Below, piece by piece: positions 11,574-21,427 of a DNA stretch of 25,710 nt (position 1 is its first letter; each line of letters begins with the position of its first letter). The notes under the pieces were generated by a model. The model was given only the letters and a program-made list of their open reading frames with translations. It was not told the DNA's origin and searched no databases. Source of the stretch: Chromera velia (taxonomy: Eukaryota > Sar > Chromeraceae); the NCBI GenBank assembly GCA_018398765.1, contig JAHBMJ010001821.1:1-25710 (forward strand). The letters are read 5' to 3'. The position numbers and the translations under genes were made by a program.

Positions 11574-11812
11574 CACAAACGGAACAAACGATCAGGCTCT
11601 GCAGTCCAGCAAGCACAGAGAGAGCCGAAGAAACGCAAAGAAAGAATGGTGGAAGCGGCGGCAATGAAAGCCTGGACCGAAGAACGGTCAGCGTCACGGT
11701 AGAACTGTTTGCCGAGATGCCCAAGTAACTGCGCACGTCCTGGCCTTCACTAATTCTTACAACTTCCCTGCAGACGTGAAACAAAACCCGTCTCATTTTT
11801 GCACAAACTCAC

Positions 11813-11994
11813 TTTGTGAGGAGCCCCCCCGAGCCTGTCGAGAGCTTCCACCAGGACCCTCATCGGGTTCTTCTCCGCGTCTTCCTTTTCTTCTTTCTTT
11901 CCGTCGCCGTCTCCGCTCTCCTGCTGTTGCTCTGTTGCCCCTGCCGTCTCCTCCAGACCCTCTGGCACCAATTCCCGCAGTGCCAACAGAAATT
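11813..11994 (-). CDS. Internal exon of the large minus-strand gene (FLLALRELVPE)
   Basis: A 182-bp exon after GTCTCTGTGTGCAG and before a canonical GTGAGT donor (11812-11807). With one base from the upstream exon it reads (E)FLLALRELVPEGLEETAG, then an acidic QQQ/EKEDAE stretch, then MRVLVEALDRLGGAPHK. Joined to the exon ending at 12335 it makes a continuous helix, VQSLASCLAGDAG-EFLLALRELV, which strongly supports the junction. No family recognised. Confidence 0.6.
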
Positions 11995-12334
11995 CTGCAC
12001 ACAGAGACGAGAGACAGCAAGCCATAGACGGACGGCAGACAGAAAGGCGGATGGACACAGAGCTTTTGACTGAGGGAGTGAGCAAGTGGGTGAGTGAGTG
12101 AGTGAGTACGCTGAGATGAGGTTGCGGAAACAGAGACCTGGCTTCAAGACAGCCAGATCAAGTCTCAATGGGAAAATCAGATAACTTCTTCTTTTCACTC
12201 GGTCAGTCGGTCATTCAGAGCATAGTGAGCCAGACTGAGACCCCACTTGAATGCAATTCTGCTGCATGAGCTCTTCTTTCAAACATGGACCTGTACATTG
12301 CCTGCCTGCCTGCCTACCTGCCTGACTGACTGAC

Positions 12335-12640
12335 CCCCAGCGTCCCCAGCAAGGCAGCTTGCGAGGGATTGCACGAACAGATGTCTGTCGGTTTGCACAG
12401 CCACGTCCCTCCTCTCCCTTCTGCCACTCGGCTGGCTGACGGAAACCTGCTCCCCTTCCTCCTGACTCTGGGTGTCCCTAAAGAGGCCTGTCCCTGTCCC
12501 TGTAGTGCCTTCGTCGAGTACGTCAGATGCAGACACACCCTGTCCCTCTCCCTCCATCAATGGAGGTTCTGCCGCCTGCCTGCTGTGGGAGAGGAATTTC
12601 CTGTCTCCCTGCTCTGTTTGGGTCTCCGGATCGCCTCCAG
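12335..12640 (-). CDS. Internal exon of the large minus-strand gene
   Basis: The open frame reads TEQGDRKFLSHSRQAAEPPL, then a Gly/Thr/Ser/Glu-rich linker, then RRDVAVQTDRHLFVQSLASC, ending in phase 1 before a GTCAGT donor at 12334. The next exon (11994) needs exactly that phase. A better-looking GTAGGC donor at 12317 would give the wrong phase. The 5' border is uncertain: several AGs between about 12605 and 12643 are possible, so the upper coordinate is approximate. Confidence 0.5.
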
Positions 12641-12737
12641 GCACTTGTGGGAATTAGCAGGCTGATGTTCTCTCCCTGCGTGTGGATGTCCTTGGCGTCT
12701 GACTTTATCTGTCCTCCCCCTGAAGGCCCACACTTAC

Positions 12738-12890
12738 CGAGACGCCGGATGCTTCGACATCCTCATGCACAGCCTCCTCATGAGCTGGGAGACACGCATA
12801 GGCATTTCCTCTGTAACGGCACTGCTCGCCTCCACTTTCGCCCTTCAATTTCCTGCCAGCGTCTTTGAGTTCATGCAGCCTCAACGGAGC
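12738..12890 (-). CDS. Most upstream exon detected of the large minus-strand gene
   Basis: It ends at a perfect GTAAGT donor (12737-12732). The open frame upstream reads LHELKDAGRKLKGESGGEQC, then RYRGNAYACLPAHEEAVHED and VEASGVS, ending in phase 0. An in-frame stop lies just above about 12890, so the exon starts near there, perhaps after CCCACTGAG. I see no convincing start codon, so a 5' exon between here and the aldolase gene is expected. Confidence 0.45.
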
Positions 12891-13618
12891 TCAGTGGGAA
12901 GCTCGATGAATGAATGAAGGGCATGTCCAAATTCATTTCGACCAATCCTTACTCCAGCTCTACGTAGGCATTGCACGTATCCACACTTTCGCCACCACTT
13001 GGTTTCAGACTTAGATAGACTCAGCTTTCTGTCAGGCGACTCACTTCACCTCTTGAACGTGTTTGTTGGATCGATCGAGGTACAGAAAGAGAGACGGCAA
13101 ATGCTCAGTGCAACTGTGCAAGGCTCAGTCTGACTTCGACTGAGTCCCGACTCCCGAGTGCTTCCAAGCATTCATGCAGTTCGTCACAAAAAGTTGATGA
13201 CTTTGAAAAACTATGAAAAAATACACTTTTTTTTCAATTTTTCGCACAATTGCGGCCCGAAACCTTTGAATTTCAATACTGTGAGAGCATGTGAGAGCAT
13301 GCATTGTCATTGTTGGTGCGCTCAAGAATATTCGAGCTTTGGTGGCAGAAATTAAGCCGCGTAACACGCGTGTTTCTCAGTCTCGTCAATTGTGCTTATA
13401 TCGACCCATCCTTTAATATCCTTTATAAGTGTTCCGCTTACCCTCACAAGAGTTCGTGGACATTCTTGGATCAACCAATCTACTCACAGAGCAACTGCTG
13501 ACAAGGAAGATTGGCTGGCTTCCTCCTAAGCCTGACGCACACTGTTTGTCTGTTTTACAGCTCTTCGAGACACCCCGACCCGACTGAATTCTCCAAAAGC
13601 GAATTGAGGAAAGAAAAG
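12891..13618. promoter_or_regulatory. Intergenic region between divergent genes
   Basis: It separates the minus-strand gene from the plus-strand aldolase and should hold both promoters. Visible elements are a TATAAG at 13424-13429, a direct repeat GTGAGAGCAT at about 13281-13300, and a likely 3' splice site (TCTGTTTTACAG, ending 13560) indicating a 5' UTR intron, or an upstream coding exon, of the aldolase. The frame between 13561 and the aldolase ATG has no stop. Confidence 0.45.
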
Positions 13619-16093
13619 ATGCCTACCTTGAAGGAAGCTCTCGGTGTGGGTGTGATCACAGGGGACAAGGTGATGCTCCTGTTCGAGGCCGCAAAGAAAC
13701 ACGGCTTTGCCATCCCTGCAGTAAACGTCACCACCTCCTCATCTGCCAACGCAGTCTTGGAGGCAGCGAGGGACATCGGATCTCCTATCATTATTCAGGT
13801 GAGTGAGGAACTAAGTGAGAAAATGAATAAGTGAGTCTGACAGGCACAGGCACACTTTCTTGCGTGATCCCTGTTTTCCTTTACGTCTTTTGTTCTTGGG
13901 TCCTTCCCTGACCTCGGCTCTGCCTTTTTGTTAGACCCCCTTGCATGTTTTTCCTTTCCTCTCTGACACCTACTCCTTCTACCCGTCAGCAGACAGGTGA
14001 CAGATCTGCCGTGGACTTCGGCGGCAACTTGAGGATAATATTGTTTTATACTGACCGATGATGAAAAACTCGCTTCTCTGGTTGCCCTTCCTTTCTGCAG
14101 GCGAGTAACGGAGGAGCCGCGTTCTTTGCCGGCAAGTCTGTGAACAACAAGGAGCCCAAGGAGCAGGCTGCCATTGCGGGTGCAGTCGCCTGTGCCCTCC
14201 ACGTGAGGCAGGTGGCCCCCTTCTACGGCATCCCCGTGGTTCTCCACTCTGACCACTGTGCCAAGAAGCTGCTGCCCTGGTTTGACGGCATGCTGAAGGC
14301 CGACGAGGAGTACTTCGCCAAGCACGGAGAGCCCCTGTTCTCCTCCCACATGCTCGATCTCTCAGAAGAGACAGACCCCGAGAACATCGGTACCTGCAAG
14401 GCCTACTTCGAGAAGATGGCTCCCATGAAGATTTTCCTCGAGATGGAAATCGGGATCACGGGAGGCGAGGAGGACGGTGTGGACAACACTCACGCAGACC
14501 AGTCGAAGCTGTACACCCAGAGCCCCCAGATCTGGGCTGTCTACGAGACCCTGTCGAAGATCGCACCGAACTTTTCCATCGCAGCAGCATTCGGAAATGT
14601 GCACGGTGTGTACAAGCCTGGCAACGTGAAGCTGCACCCCGGCATTTTGGCTGAGCACCAGGATTTTGTTGCCAAGAAGCTCGGCGTGACTGCAGACAGC
14701 AAGCCGTGCTTCTTCGTCTTCCATGGAGGTTCGGGGTCCACAGAGGAGGAGATCGCCACTGCAGTGAAGGCAGGGGTGGTGAAGATGAACGTGGACACCG
14801 ACCTCCAGTGGGCCTACTGGGACGGTCTGAGGCAGTTCTACAAAAAGAACGAGGGGTACCTCCAGGTGGGTTGGTGGGTCCGTGGGTGGGTGGGTGGGGT
14901 CCATGTGTCTCCATCCACACGCGCACACACACACACACGCGCGCGCGCGCACATACACACACATACATACTGTGTGCTCGCACAGATCCTCCGTGGTCAG
15001 GTTCAGGTAGACTGACAGGAAGAACGAGGAAAGGGTGTGGAGCTCTTTGAGTTACATCTGGCTGTGTGAGAATGAAACCTGCTGGTGCGTGGGGGTGGGT
15101 AAAGAGGTGCGAGGCTCTGAGAGAGCGCCCAAAAGGGGGGCCGATGTAGCGATGTCTGAGAAAGCGAGCAGCCAGCAGAGGGATGAGAAGTTTCAGTCTA
15201 TGAGAGTGGGTAAGTAGGCGGGAGTGTGCGGGAGGGAGCACGGGATTCGATTGACAAATGAATAAGAGAGAGGAGAAGGGCGAGACGAAATGCTTGTCTG
15301 TCAAACGAGACGGGTCAAGAGAAAGAGAGAGGGAGGGGGGGCGGGGAGTGCAGGAATCGTGGGTGGGTGGGAAGGCAGGCACGTAGGTATCTATCTAAGT
15401 TGACCTTGAAGAGGAGAGAGGAGGAAGACGGAAACCAATTTTTTCAGAGTCAGAGATTGACGCTGGGCCTGGGCCTTTCCTTCTTTCTCGCTTTCTCTTC
15501 TCTCTTTTTCATCATTTCTTTCTGTGTCTTTCCTCCTGCCTTCCTTCTTTCGTACCGTCGGTCCGTCCACCCGTTCCTTCCCTCCTTCCTGCCTTTCGCT
15601 CGTTTGAGACCCTCCTCCTGAGTGCGCGTCTGAGTTTTGGCGTACTTCCTGAAAGTAGGGAGGAACACATAGGCGTCACCTGTAAGAGCGACATAGAGGA
15701 AGGTGGGCACAAGGAGCTTCAGGAGTAAGCATGAGCGTGCATTACCAACACAAGGGCAAAACTGGGAGGGCAGGCAGAAACAAAAGCGTGGTAGGAAATG
15801 GAAAAGAAAGGCCAGTCTGTGAACGGCTGAACTTCTCTTTCTTTTATGCATTGACTCTTCAGTTTTCTCTGCCCATCTTCCCGGCCTTCCTTCTTTCCTT
15901 TGATTGTGTGCCTGGCTGCGTTCCTGTTTGCTTGCAGGGTCAAATCGGGAATCCCGATGGAGAGGACAAGCCGAACAAGAAGTTCTACGACCCCCGTGTG
16001 TGGTTGAGAAAGGCCGAGGAAGCGATGGCTGCCCGGGTGAAGAAAGCGTGCGAGGACCTGGGCAACGTCGGCACGCTCGCCAAGGAGGTCTAA
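13619..16093 (+). CDS. fba: Class IIA fructose-1,6-bisphosphate aldolase
   Basis: Zn-dependent aldolase splitting fructose-1,6-bisphosphate into dihydroxyacetone phosphate and glyceraldehyde-3-phosphate, for glycolysis/gluconeogenesis or the Calvin cycle. Exons 13619-13798, 14101-14865 and 15938-16093 are all joined in phase 0 with GTGAGT/TGCAG and GTGGGT/TGCAG borders, giving 366 residues; E. coli FbaA has 359. It aligns with FbaA throughout. Visible are DHCAKKLLPW (D111 catalytic, H112 Zn ligand), LEMEIG (E174/E176), GGEEDGVDN (181-189), GNVHGVYKPG (H228 Zn ligand), FVFHGGSGST (H268 Zn ligand; phosphate loop) and MNVDTD (N290), then GNPDGEDKPNKKFYDPRVWL. All expected catalytic residues are present. 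The ATG at 13619 matches the family N-terminus, so as drawn it is cytosolic. An upstream in-frame extension beginning after the acceptor at 13560 could add a targeting peptide. Stop is TAA. Confidence 0.96.
13799..14100 (+). other. Aldolase intron 1
   Basis: A 302-bp GT-AG intron (GTGAGT ... CTTTCTGCAG) between IIIQ and ASNGG, in phase 0. Confidence 0.95.
14866..15937 (+). other. Aldolase intron 2, with CA/GC microsatellite
   Basis: A 1072-bp GT-AG intron (GTGGGT ... TGCTTGCAG) between GYLQ and GQIGN, in phase 0. It contains a compound CA/GCGC microsatellite at about 14919-14970 and CT/GA-rich tracts. Frames on either strand inside it are not supported. Confidence 0.93.
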
Positions 16094-16463
16094 GTCATCT
16101 AGATGCCTGTGACGCCAAGGGACTAAATAATGAAATTTGGCAGTGCTTGCATGCATGCATGCATTGAGTTTAAGTCCGGGTCCCAGTTGAGGACTCGTGT
16201 GACTCCACTCGGCAGGAGTGCGTGTTTCTTGTTGTGCGTGAGTGCTTGCAGAGGAATTCATGCATGAAAACGGAAAGGAGTGGGTGCTTGCGTGTGTGTG
16301 GGTGTATGTGTATGTGTCGGCCGGGAGAAAAGGGGAGTGAAGGAGAGGAGAGGCAGAGCGAGAGAGAAAGGGCACTGGCCTTTTTTTCTCCTGTCTGTCT
16401 TCCTGTCTCCATTTTGAAAAACGCTCGTCAGGGAGGACAAAAGAAAGCCATCCGTCCGGTCTT

Positions 16464-16501
16464 ATCTGTCTGTCTGTCTGTCTGTCTGCCTGCCTGCCTG
16501 C

Positions 16502-16530
<29 letters not shown>
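16464..16530. repeat. GTCT/GCCT tetranucleotide microsatellite
   Basis: (GTCT)n, then (GCCT)n, then (GTCT)n again, in a compound array. Confidence 0.95.
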
Positions 16531-16533
<3 letters not shown>

Positions 16534-17498
16534 TGATTTCTCTGTGTGTGTTTTGTTTGTGCCTCTTCCTCTCTCGATGTCTGTCTGGTCTGCCTATCTG
16601 TCTTGATATCGATTTTCTTGACGATGAACGTGCAGACGAAAACAAAAGAGGTGAAGAGAAAAGGGATGGATGACAAAGAAAGAAAAGAAGGAAAGAAGTC
16701 TAGCCAAACACCCCACACAGGCTTCCCCTCTCTTCAAATAGAACAGAGGAAAGAGTGGGGCAGGCAGAGGGGAAAAACGAAAAGGAAAGCGGCACCCTTT
16801 CTTTCTTTGCGGCAACAACCGCACGTCGTCCCCTTCCTCTGCAAATGCAGAAGGAAGGGGGGAATGGCGGCAGGAAAAGGAAACATGAGAGGTGACTGAA
16901 AGAGCGCAGATCGAAACCACAGTCTCTGTGGTTCTCGTAATGTATGCTCTGTTTGACTCTTGATTGAATGAAGGGGTCTGAGTGGAATAGAAACGAAAGA
17001 AGAAGACGAGAGGAAGGCTGGACGGAAACGGACGGAACCATACGGCAAGTGAGATGCCAGTGTGTGTCCCGTCCCTAAACAAATGAAGAACGAAATTAGC
17101 TTCATGTGGGCATGTCGGTCGTACTTGTTCCAGAAGAAAACACGCGCGTCCTTTCATCCAATTCCAAACACACCTTCATGAGTGCTCCCTTGCACGCACA
17201 AATGAAAGCTGTAACCTCCGTTCATTAGATGACGTTACCTACACTTTTTCCGTCTGTCCCTTGCCTCTTCTCCTTTTATGCGGTGTCACTGTTTTGTTTC
17301 GTGAAGCGCCCGCCCACCCGCCTACCCTCACCGCTCTGCTTTGGGGAGCAAGACGATGTCTTTGTTTTTCCTCCGTAGCTAGCTCACTTGAAGATGCTTT
17401 GTTCTTCACTTTTCCTTATCATGCACGTTCTTCATCATAGTATAATCATACAAATTTGAAATTAAAGGTCCGCAAAGCTTTCAACTTAGCCTTGTGAG

Positions 17499-17558
17499 TG
17501 GTTTGGGATTTGGTCTAGGATTTGGCATTGCTAAATCTAGGATTTAACCCCAAATCAT
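17499..17558. repeat. Imperfect palindrome in AT-rich DNA
   Basis: The two halves of this 60-bp segment are imperfect reverse complements, and TCTAGGATTT occurs twice as a direct repeat. It could fold back on itself; a small MITE remnant is possible but no target duplication is clear. Confidence 0.5.
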
Positions 17559-17844
17559 TATCGTTACATATGTTTAGATATGACCACTTATAAATATGTT
17601 ATTTTTCTGGTAGAGTTAAAGTTTACATAGAACTACGTTTTAGGTTATATCTACGGTTATGTTGAATGTATTAGGATTTGAGATTAAACTACTAGTTGAT
17701 TAAACGTAAATAAAGGGAATGATTTCATCCCATTGCTCAGCAGTGTTTAGTGCTGACATGTGCTGACCTTAGCCAATACCTGGTCAGCATCCACTTCCCT
17801 CGACTGCGGCCCGCCCTGGCATGCAAAATAAAGGGCCGCCGGGC

Positions 17845-17860
17845 CCCGCGGATCCGCGGG
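17845..17860. repeat. Perfect 16-bp palindrome upstream of the GILT-like gene
   Basis: CCCGCGGATCCGCGGG reads the same on both strands, about 160 bp before the GILT-like ATG. It could be a dimeric factor site or chance in a GC-rich patch. Confidence 0.6.
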
Positions 17861-18018
17861 TACGGTACGTCGGCAACATGAGCCTATACCTGGGACTGCT
17901 GGCACATGCTGGCACGGACTCTTCAGCAGTGCTGTAGTTTGACTCTTCAGACATGCTTCACTGCGGGTGCATGGATCCTTGTGGTTGGGACAGCGCAGAG
18001 GTAAAGCAGAGCTAGCCA

Positions 18019-19498
18019 TTGCATGCAGGCATGGGTTCGAGCTACAGCGCGGTTGGCGAGACGGAGCAGTCTCAAAGAAGGGATGATCCCACTGCGGCCC
18101 TCCACAGACGCCCTCTCAACCAGGGACAGCAGGCGGATGAGCCTCTTGTATCGGATTCCTCAGAGTCAGACTTGCGGACCCTCTGGACACCTTTGAAACG
18201 CGTCAGGGTCTTCCTTTTGTGCGTTTTTGTGGCCACCTGCGTCCTGGGGTTTCTCTCTGGGTTCTTGGCGAGTCGCACTGGCGGTAAAAAGCAGACAGAG
18301 CGCAGAGATTCACTCAAGGTGGCAGATAGGATAGGAGACGGGAGCAGTGAAGGAGTTGGAGGAAGTGTAGACGGCTCTGTGGAGACGGGAGACGTGACGG
18401 GGGAGACGGCACAGGCGTCACAGAAGAAGGAGGCAGTAGTTTCTCCTCTGACCCTTCCGGCCTCCCTTCCCTTCTCTCAAAGACCAGAGGTGGCTGTCTG
18501 GTACTTCAGCAGGTGTCCCTTTGCAGAAACCTTCCTCAACAACCTGGAGAGTCAGTCTGTCAGTCTGTGCGGTAGAATGTGCCAGTCCTTTTACTCTCAT
18601 GCAGCATTCTTTTTTGCGTCTTTCCGTTTTTGACATCAATCGGATTACTCTGTCGCATCTTCATTGGAACGCCTTCTGTAGTCTTGTCGCATATTGTCCC
18701 GCGCGCTACCTCTGGACTCCCCCCGCCCCCCTCTGGCGTGCTGTGGGGCCGAAGCCTTTCCTTGCAATGCGCCCCCCTTTCTCTCTCTTTGCAGCCTTTT
18801 ACGCTGAAATGTGTGACATTTTATTCCGTCTTCTCTGCTTTTACTGAAATGCAGCTTCGCCGTCACAATTTCTTTCGCTCTCTGAAACAGCAAAGTCAGT
18901 TGAATGTGAACCATGCAAGGAGGAGTCCCTTCACACCCGAATCGGATGCATGTTTCTATATTCAGCAGAGAATACACACACAACAACAGTTGTCGGTTCC
19001 CCTTCCATGCATTCAGAGCTCTACACCGTTGCACCCAAGCGGAATCGCATCGTCTATTACGCCTTCGCCTGTATGCACGGCCCGTCAGAGTGCGAGCTGA
19101 ACGCCTTCGAGGCCTGCGGGAACCGTCAGCTGCTCCAGTCTTCCGATCTGTACGTTCGGTGAGTGTTCTGCGCGCAGAAGAACGGAGCCGATGTGACAAA
19201 ATGCCTCCTGGAGGACTTCGGCATCGATGCTGCCAAGCTGAAGACGTGTCAGAGAGAAGGAAAGGTGGTCCAGGAGATGAAGAGGACGGCGAAGTCGAAG
19301 AACATAAATGGCTCACCTATCGTCCCTGTGAACGGGACACAGATCAGTCACGTAAATTTTATTTTGAATGAGTGGAAGGCGGTGTGTGAAGACCTGCGGA
19401 AGGTTGAGGAGAAGAGTGGGGGCCAGCTGAGCAGTGAGTTGAAATTTGAGTGCGAACGGGCAAAAAAGGATGACCCTATGGCATATGCATTTGGATAG
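18019..19498 (+). CDS. Membrane-anchored GILT-like protein (degenerate active site, in-frame TGA)
   Basis: Relative of gamma-interferon-inducible lysosomal thiol reductase, which reduces protein disulfides in acidic compartments. I place exon 1 at 18019-18571 and exon 2 at 18966-19498, joined in phase 1 across a 394-bp GTAGAA...TTCAG intron; a CAGCAG acceptor allows start 18966 or 18969. Residues about 62-84 (VFLLCVFVATCVLGFLSGFL) form one membrane segment with a charged cytosolic N-terminus, so type II topology. The active-site region is VAVWYFSRCPFAETF: C166 is kept, but the second Cys of CxxC is Ala169. The family signature CxHGxxECxxNxxEAC is intact at 220-236, followed by the C-terminal part with SPIVPVNGTQ (NGT is a possible glycosylation site). 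Codon 250 (19160-19162) is TGA in the same frame as both flanking conserved parts. A start at the second ATG (18031) would give MGSSYS, a possible myristoylation site. It may be a recoded gene, a recent pseudogene or an assembly error. Confidence 0.8.
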
Positions 19499-19535
19499 CG
19501 CCGGCGCGGTCCAAATCCGTCTCCGTCCCTCTCTG

Positions 19536-19540
<5 letters not shown>

Positions 19541-19573
<33 letters not shown>

Positions 19574-19624
19574 AGAGACTCTCTCTCTGAGTGTCTGTGT
19601 GTGTGAGAGAGAGAGAGAGAGAGT

Positions 19625-19665
<41 letters not shown>

Positions 19666-19697
19666 TGTGTGTGTGTGTGTGCGCGCGCACGCGTGCG

Positions 19698-19728
<31 letters not shown>

Positions 19729-19730
19729 TG
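19541..19730. repeat. CT/GA, GT and GC microsatellite cluster in the GILT 3' flank
   Basis: A (CT)n run is followed by GAGAGAGACTCTCTCTCTGAG, (GT)n, (GA)n, (GT)n, alternating (GC)n around 19680-19712, and (GA)n. The complementary CT and GA tracts can form a long hairpin in the transcript, and the GT/GC blocks are classic Z-DNA-prone alternating purine-pyrimidine. It begins about 40 bp after the GILT stop codon. Confidence 0.95.
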
Positions 19731-20740
19731 ACCCTCGGAGCGCTGATGTTTTTTTTTGCTTTTGGTATCTTCTCCGGCTGTGATTCAAGAGACTTGAAAG
19801 AGGATGGCAGTCTGATGGATTCATGATATGAAATGGGGACACAATCAATGAAAGGTGTCTGAGTAGACAGGAGGGGAAGCAAAGAAGGCTCCCAATTGAA
19901 AGGTGCACCGAATGGGGACAAAAAGGCTTCTCTCGCGTGTTGCTGTTGTCTTAATTTGCGTAGTGGTTTTTTTTTTCTGTTGCCTGTTGCTGTTTGAATG
20001 TTGAATCGTGTTTGTAATCCCAGTGAGGAAGGTGCTGATCTGACTTTCCTTCGTGCTATCTGACTGAGTAAGTCACGCAAACAAATGAAGGGATAGATAG
20101 CATAGATTGTGCGGGGGGGACTGTGTCTGTGTGGCCCTATTTGCCATGATCTTACCTTTCGTCCTTCATTCATTTCCTCCGTTCTTGCACTAACTCTTCA
20201 TCATTCGATCATGCCTTGACTACGTTTACATTCTCGTCTCTGAATCCTCACAAGACTCGCTCAAAGCGTGTGAACGCCTAACTGGCATGCAGTGCTTCGT
20301 TTCGCCATGCACAACTCCAATCATCCTCACTCACACATGCCATTCCATGTACAGTTTCGTGGTGTGGTCACGGTCTGGCAAGCAGGTTGAGACGTACCTT
20401 TTGCACGTACACAGCAAAAGAAAAGAAAAAGAAGCGAGAGCTCGAGGCAAGACTTAGTTACATAAGAGATGGTTTTGCGTGAGTAGATCTCTGGGAGCTT
20501 CTTCACTAATTCCCGGAATGTGCATACAGCCTTGCATAGAGTCTTAGTTTGCGACTGTACGTGTAGATTACTTGGTATAGAGTAGGCAGTGTGGGAAGGG
20601 GGGAGTGAGTATACAGCCATTTGGTCATTGAATTGATCGTTCCGAGTCCAGCTTAGTAGCGTTCCAGATCAGATGTAGCAGTTTCGTGCAGGCTTGCCTT
20701 TAGAATCATGCGTAAAACGATCGAATGACGGAAGGCTTGT
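19731..20740. other. Intergenic region
   Basis: About 1 kb of ordinary composition. A minus-strand frame at 20327-20620 contains LCKAVCTFRELVKKLPEIYS but has no recognisable domain or splice context. I see no supportable gene. Confidence 0.4.
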
Positions 20741-20900
20741 ACTATAAAGCATGAATTGGTAGTTTTAAAAAAATGCTACTACTAAACTTGTCATGCATGT
20801 AAAAAACTTGACATGGATGAAAGCATATATAAGAATCAAATGAATCACGATCGAGAATGCTATCACAAATCGTAACAAAACCTAGACTATAACTATGACA

Positions 20901-21138
20901 CTAGGCTCCCCATATTAAAAAAAAATAAAAAAGTAATTGCCTAAAATTGATTTTTGATTTTCTTTTTTTCTTTTCTTTTTCTTCTAAACAACACTTGTGC
21001 ATTGTACAACACCCGTGCAACACCCCAAACAACAGTTGTTCAGGTGCATGTTGTTCTAGAAAATCAAAAATAAAAAAAAATTAATTAGGTTTTTAGCCTA
21101 ATTTTCTTTTTTTTTTTCTTTTGATATGGGGAGCCTAG
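20901..21138. mobile_element. Foldback MITE-like element 1
   Basis: A 238-bp non-coding element with terminal inverted repeats beginning CTAGGCTCCCCATAT (15 of 15 identical) and continuing imperfectly for about 60 bp on each arm through A/T-rich sequence. It is flanked by CTATGACA and CTATGATG, a possible 8-bp target duplication matching at 6 positions. The centre holds tandem CAACAC/CAACAG-type units. No transposase, so it would be non-autonomous. The family cannot be assigned; an 8-bp duplication would suit hAT. Confidence 0.6.
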
Positions 21139-21427
21139 CTATGATGCGCCATCGTTATCCATATCCAGAGCTAGCTGGATACTTCTAACGTTAGGCAGGG
21201 AAAAGTTACTATTATTTTCTAGGATGTTAAGTTACACTGTCTTAATCAACACTTCAAATCAAAAGCTTCAATCTCGCGAGAGGCATGCTTCTTCATCAAA
21301 GCTGCTGGCTCCCAGGTGAGGGTCTTCCACCCAACCTACTTCACCTGATAGCGGCGCCCTCTTCCCTAGAATAAAATATAAATTTACAATTTAATTAGTC
21401 TTATAGTCTAGGTCTTATAGTTATGCA

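Larger units (their letters stand above)
16094..18018. other. Aldolase 3' flank and intergenic region
   Basis: About 1.9 kb without a supportable gene. It contains AAATAATGAAAT near 16125 (possible polyadenylation signal region), a GCATGCATGCATGCA run (16148-16165), a GTCT/GCCT microsatellite (16464-16528), an AT-rich stretch with an imperfect palindrome (about 17499-17558) and a perfect GC-rich palindrome at 17845-17860. Confidence 0.5.

Noticed and set aside
14362-15382. Minus-strand frames opposite the aldolase
   Set aside because: They overlap a clearly conserved plus-strand protein and show no domain; shadows.
19159-19177. A 19-nt intron (GTGAGT ... GCGCAG) to remove the TGA of the GILT-like gene
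   Set aside because: Its removal shifts the frame into an early stop and it is far too short for normal splicing.
19498-20160. SECIS element supporting selenocysteine at the TGA
   Set aside because: ATGA near 19824 with GACAC/GTGTC pairing was considered, but the core quartet, stem length and apical AA do not fit.
20327-20620. 97-codon minus-strand frame with FRELVKKLPEIYS
   Set aside because: Only a short stretch looks protein-like and there is no supporting exon; probably chance.
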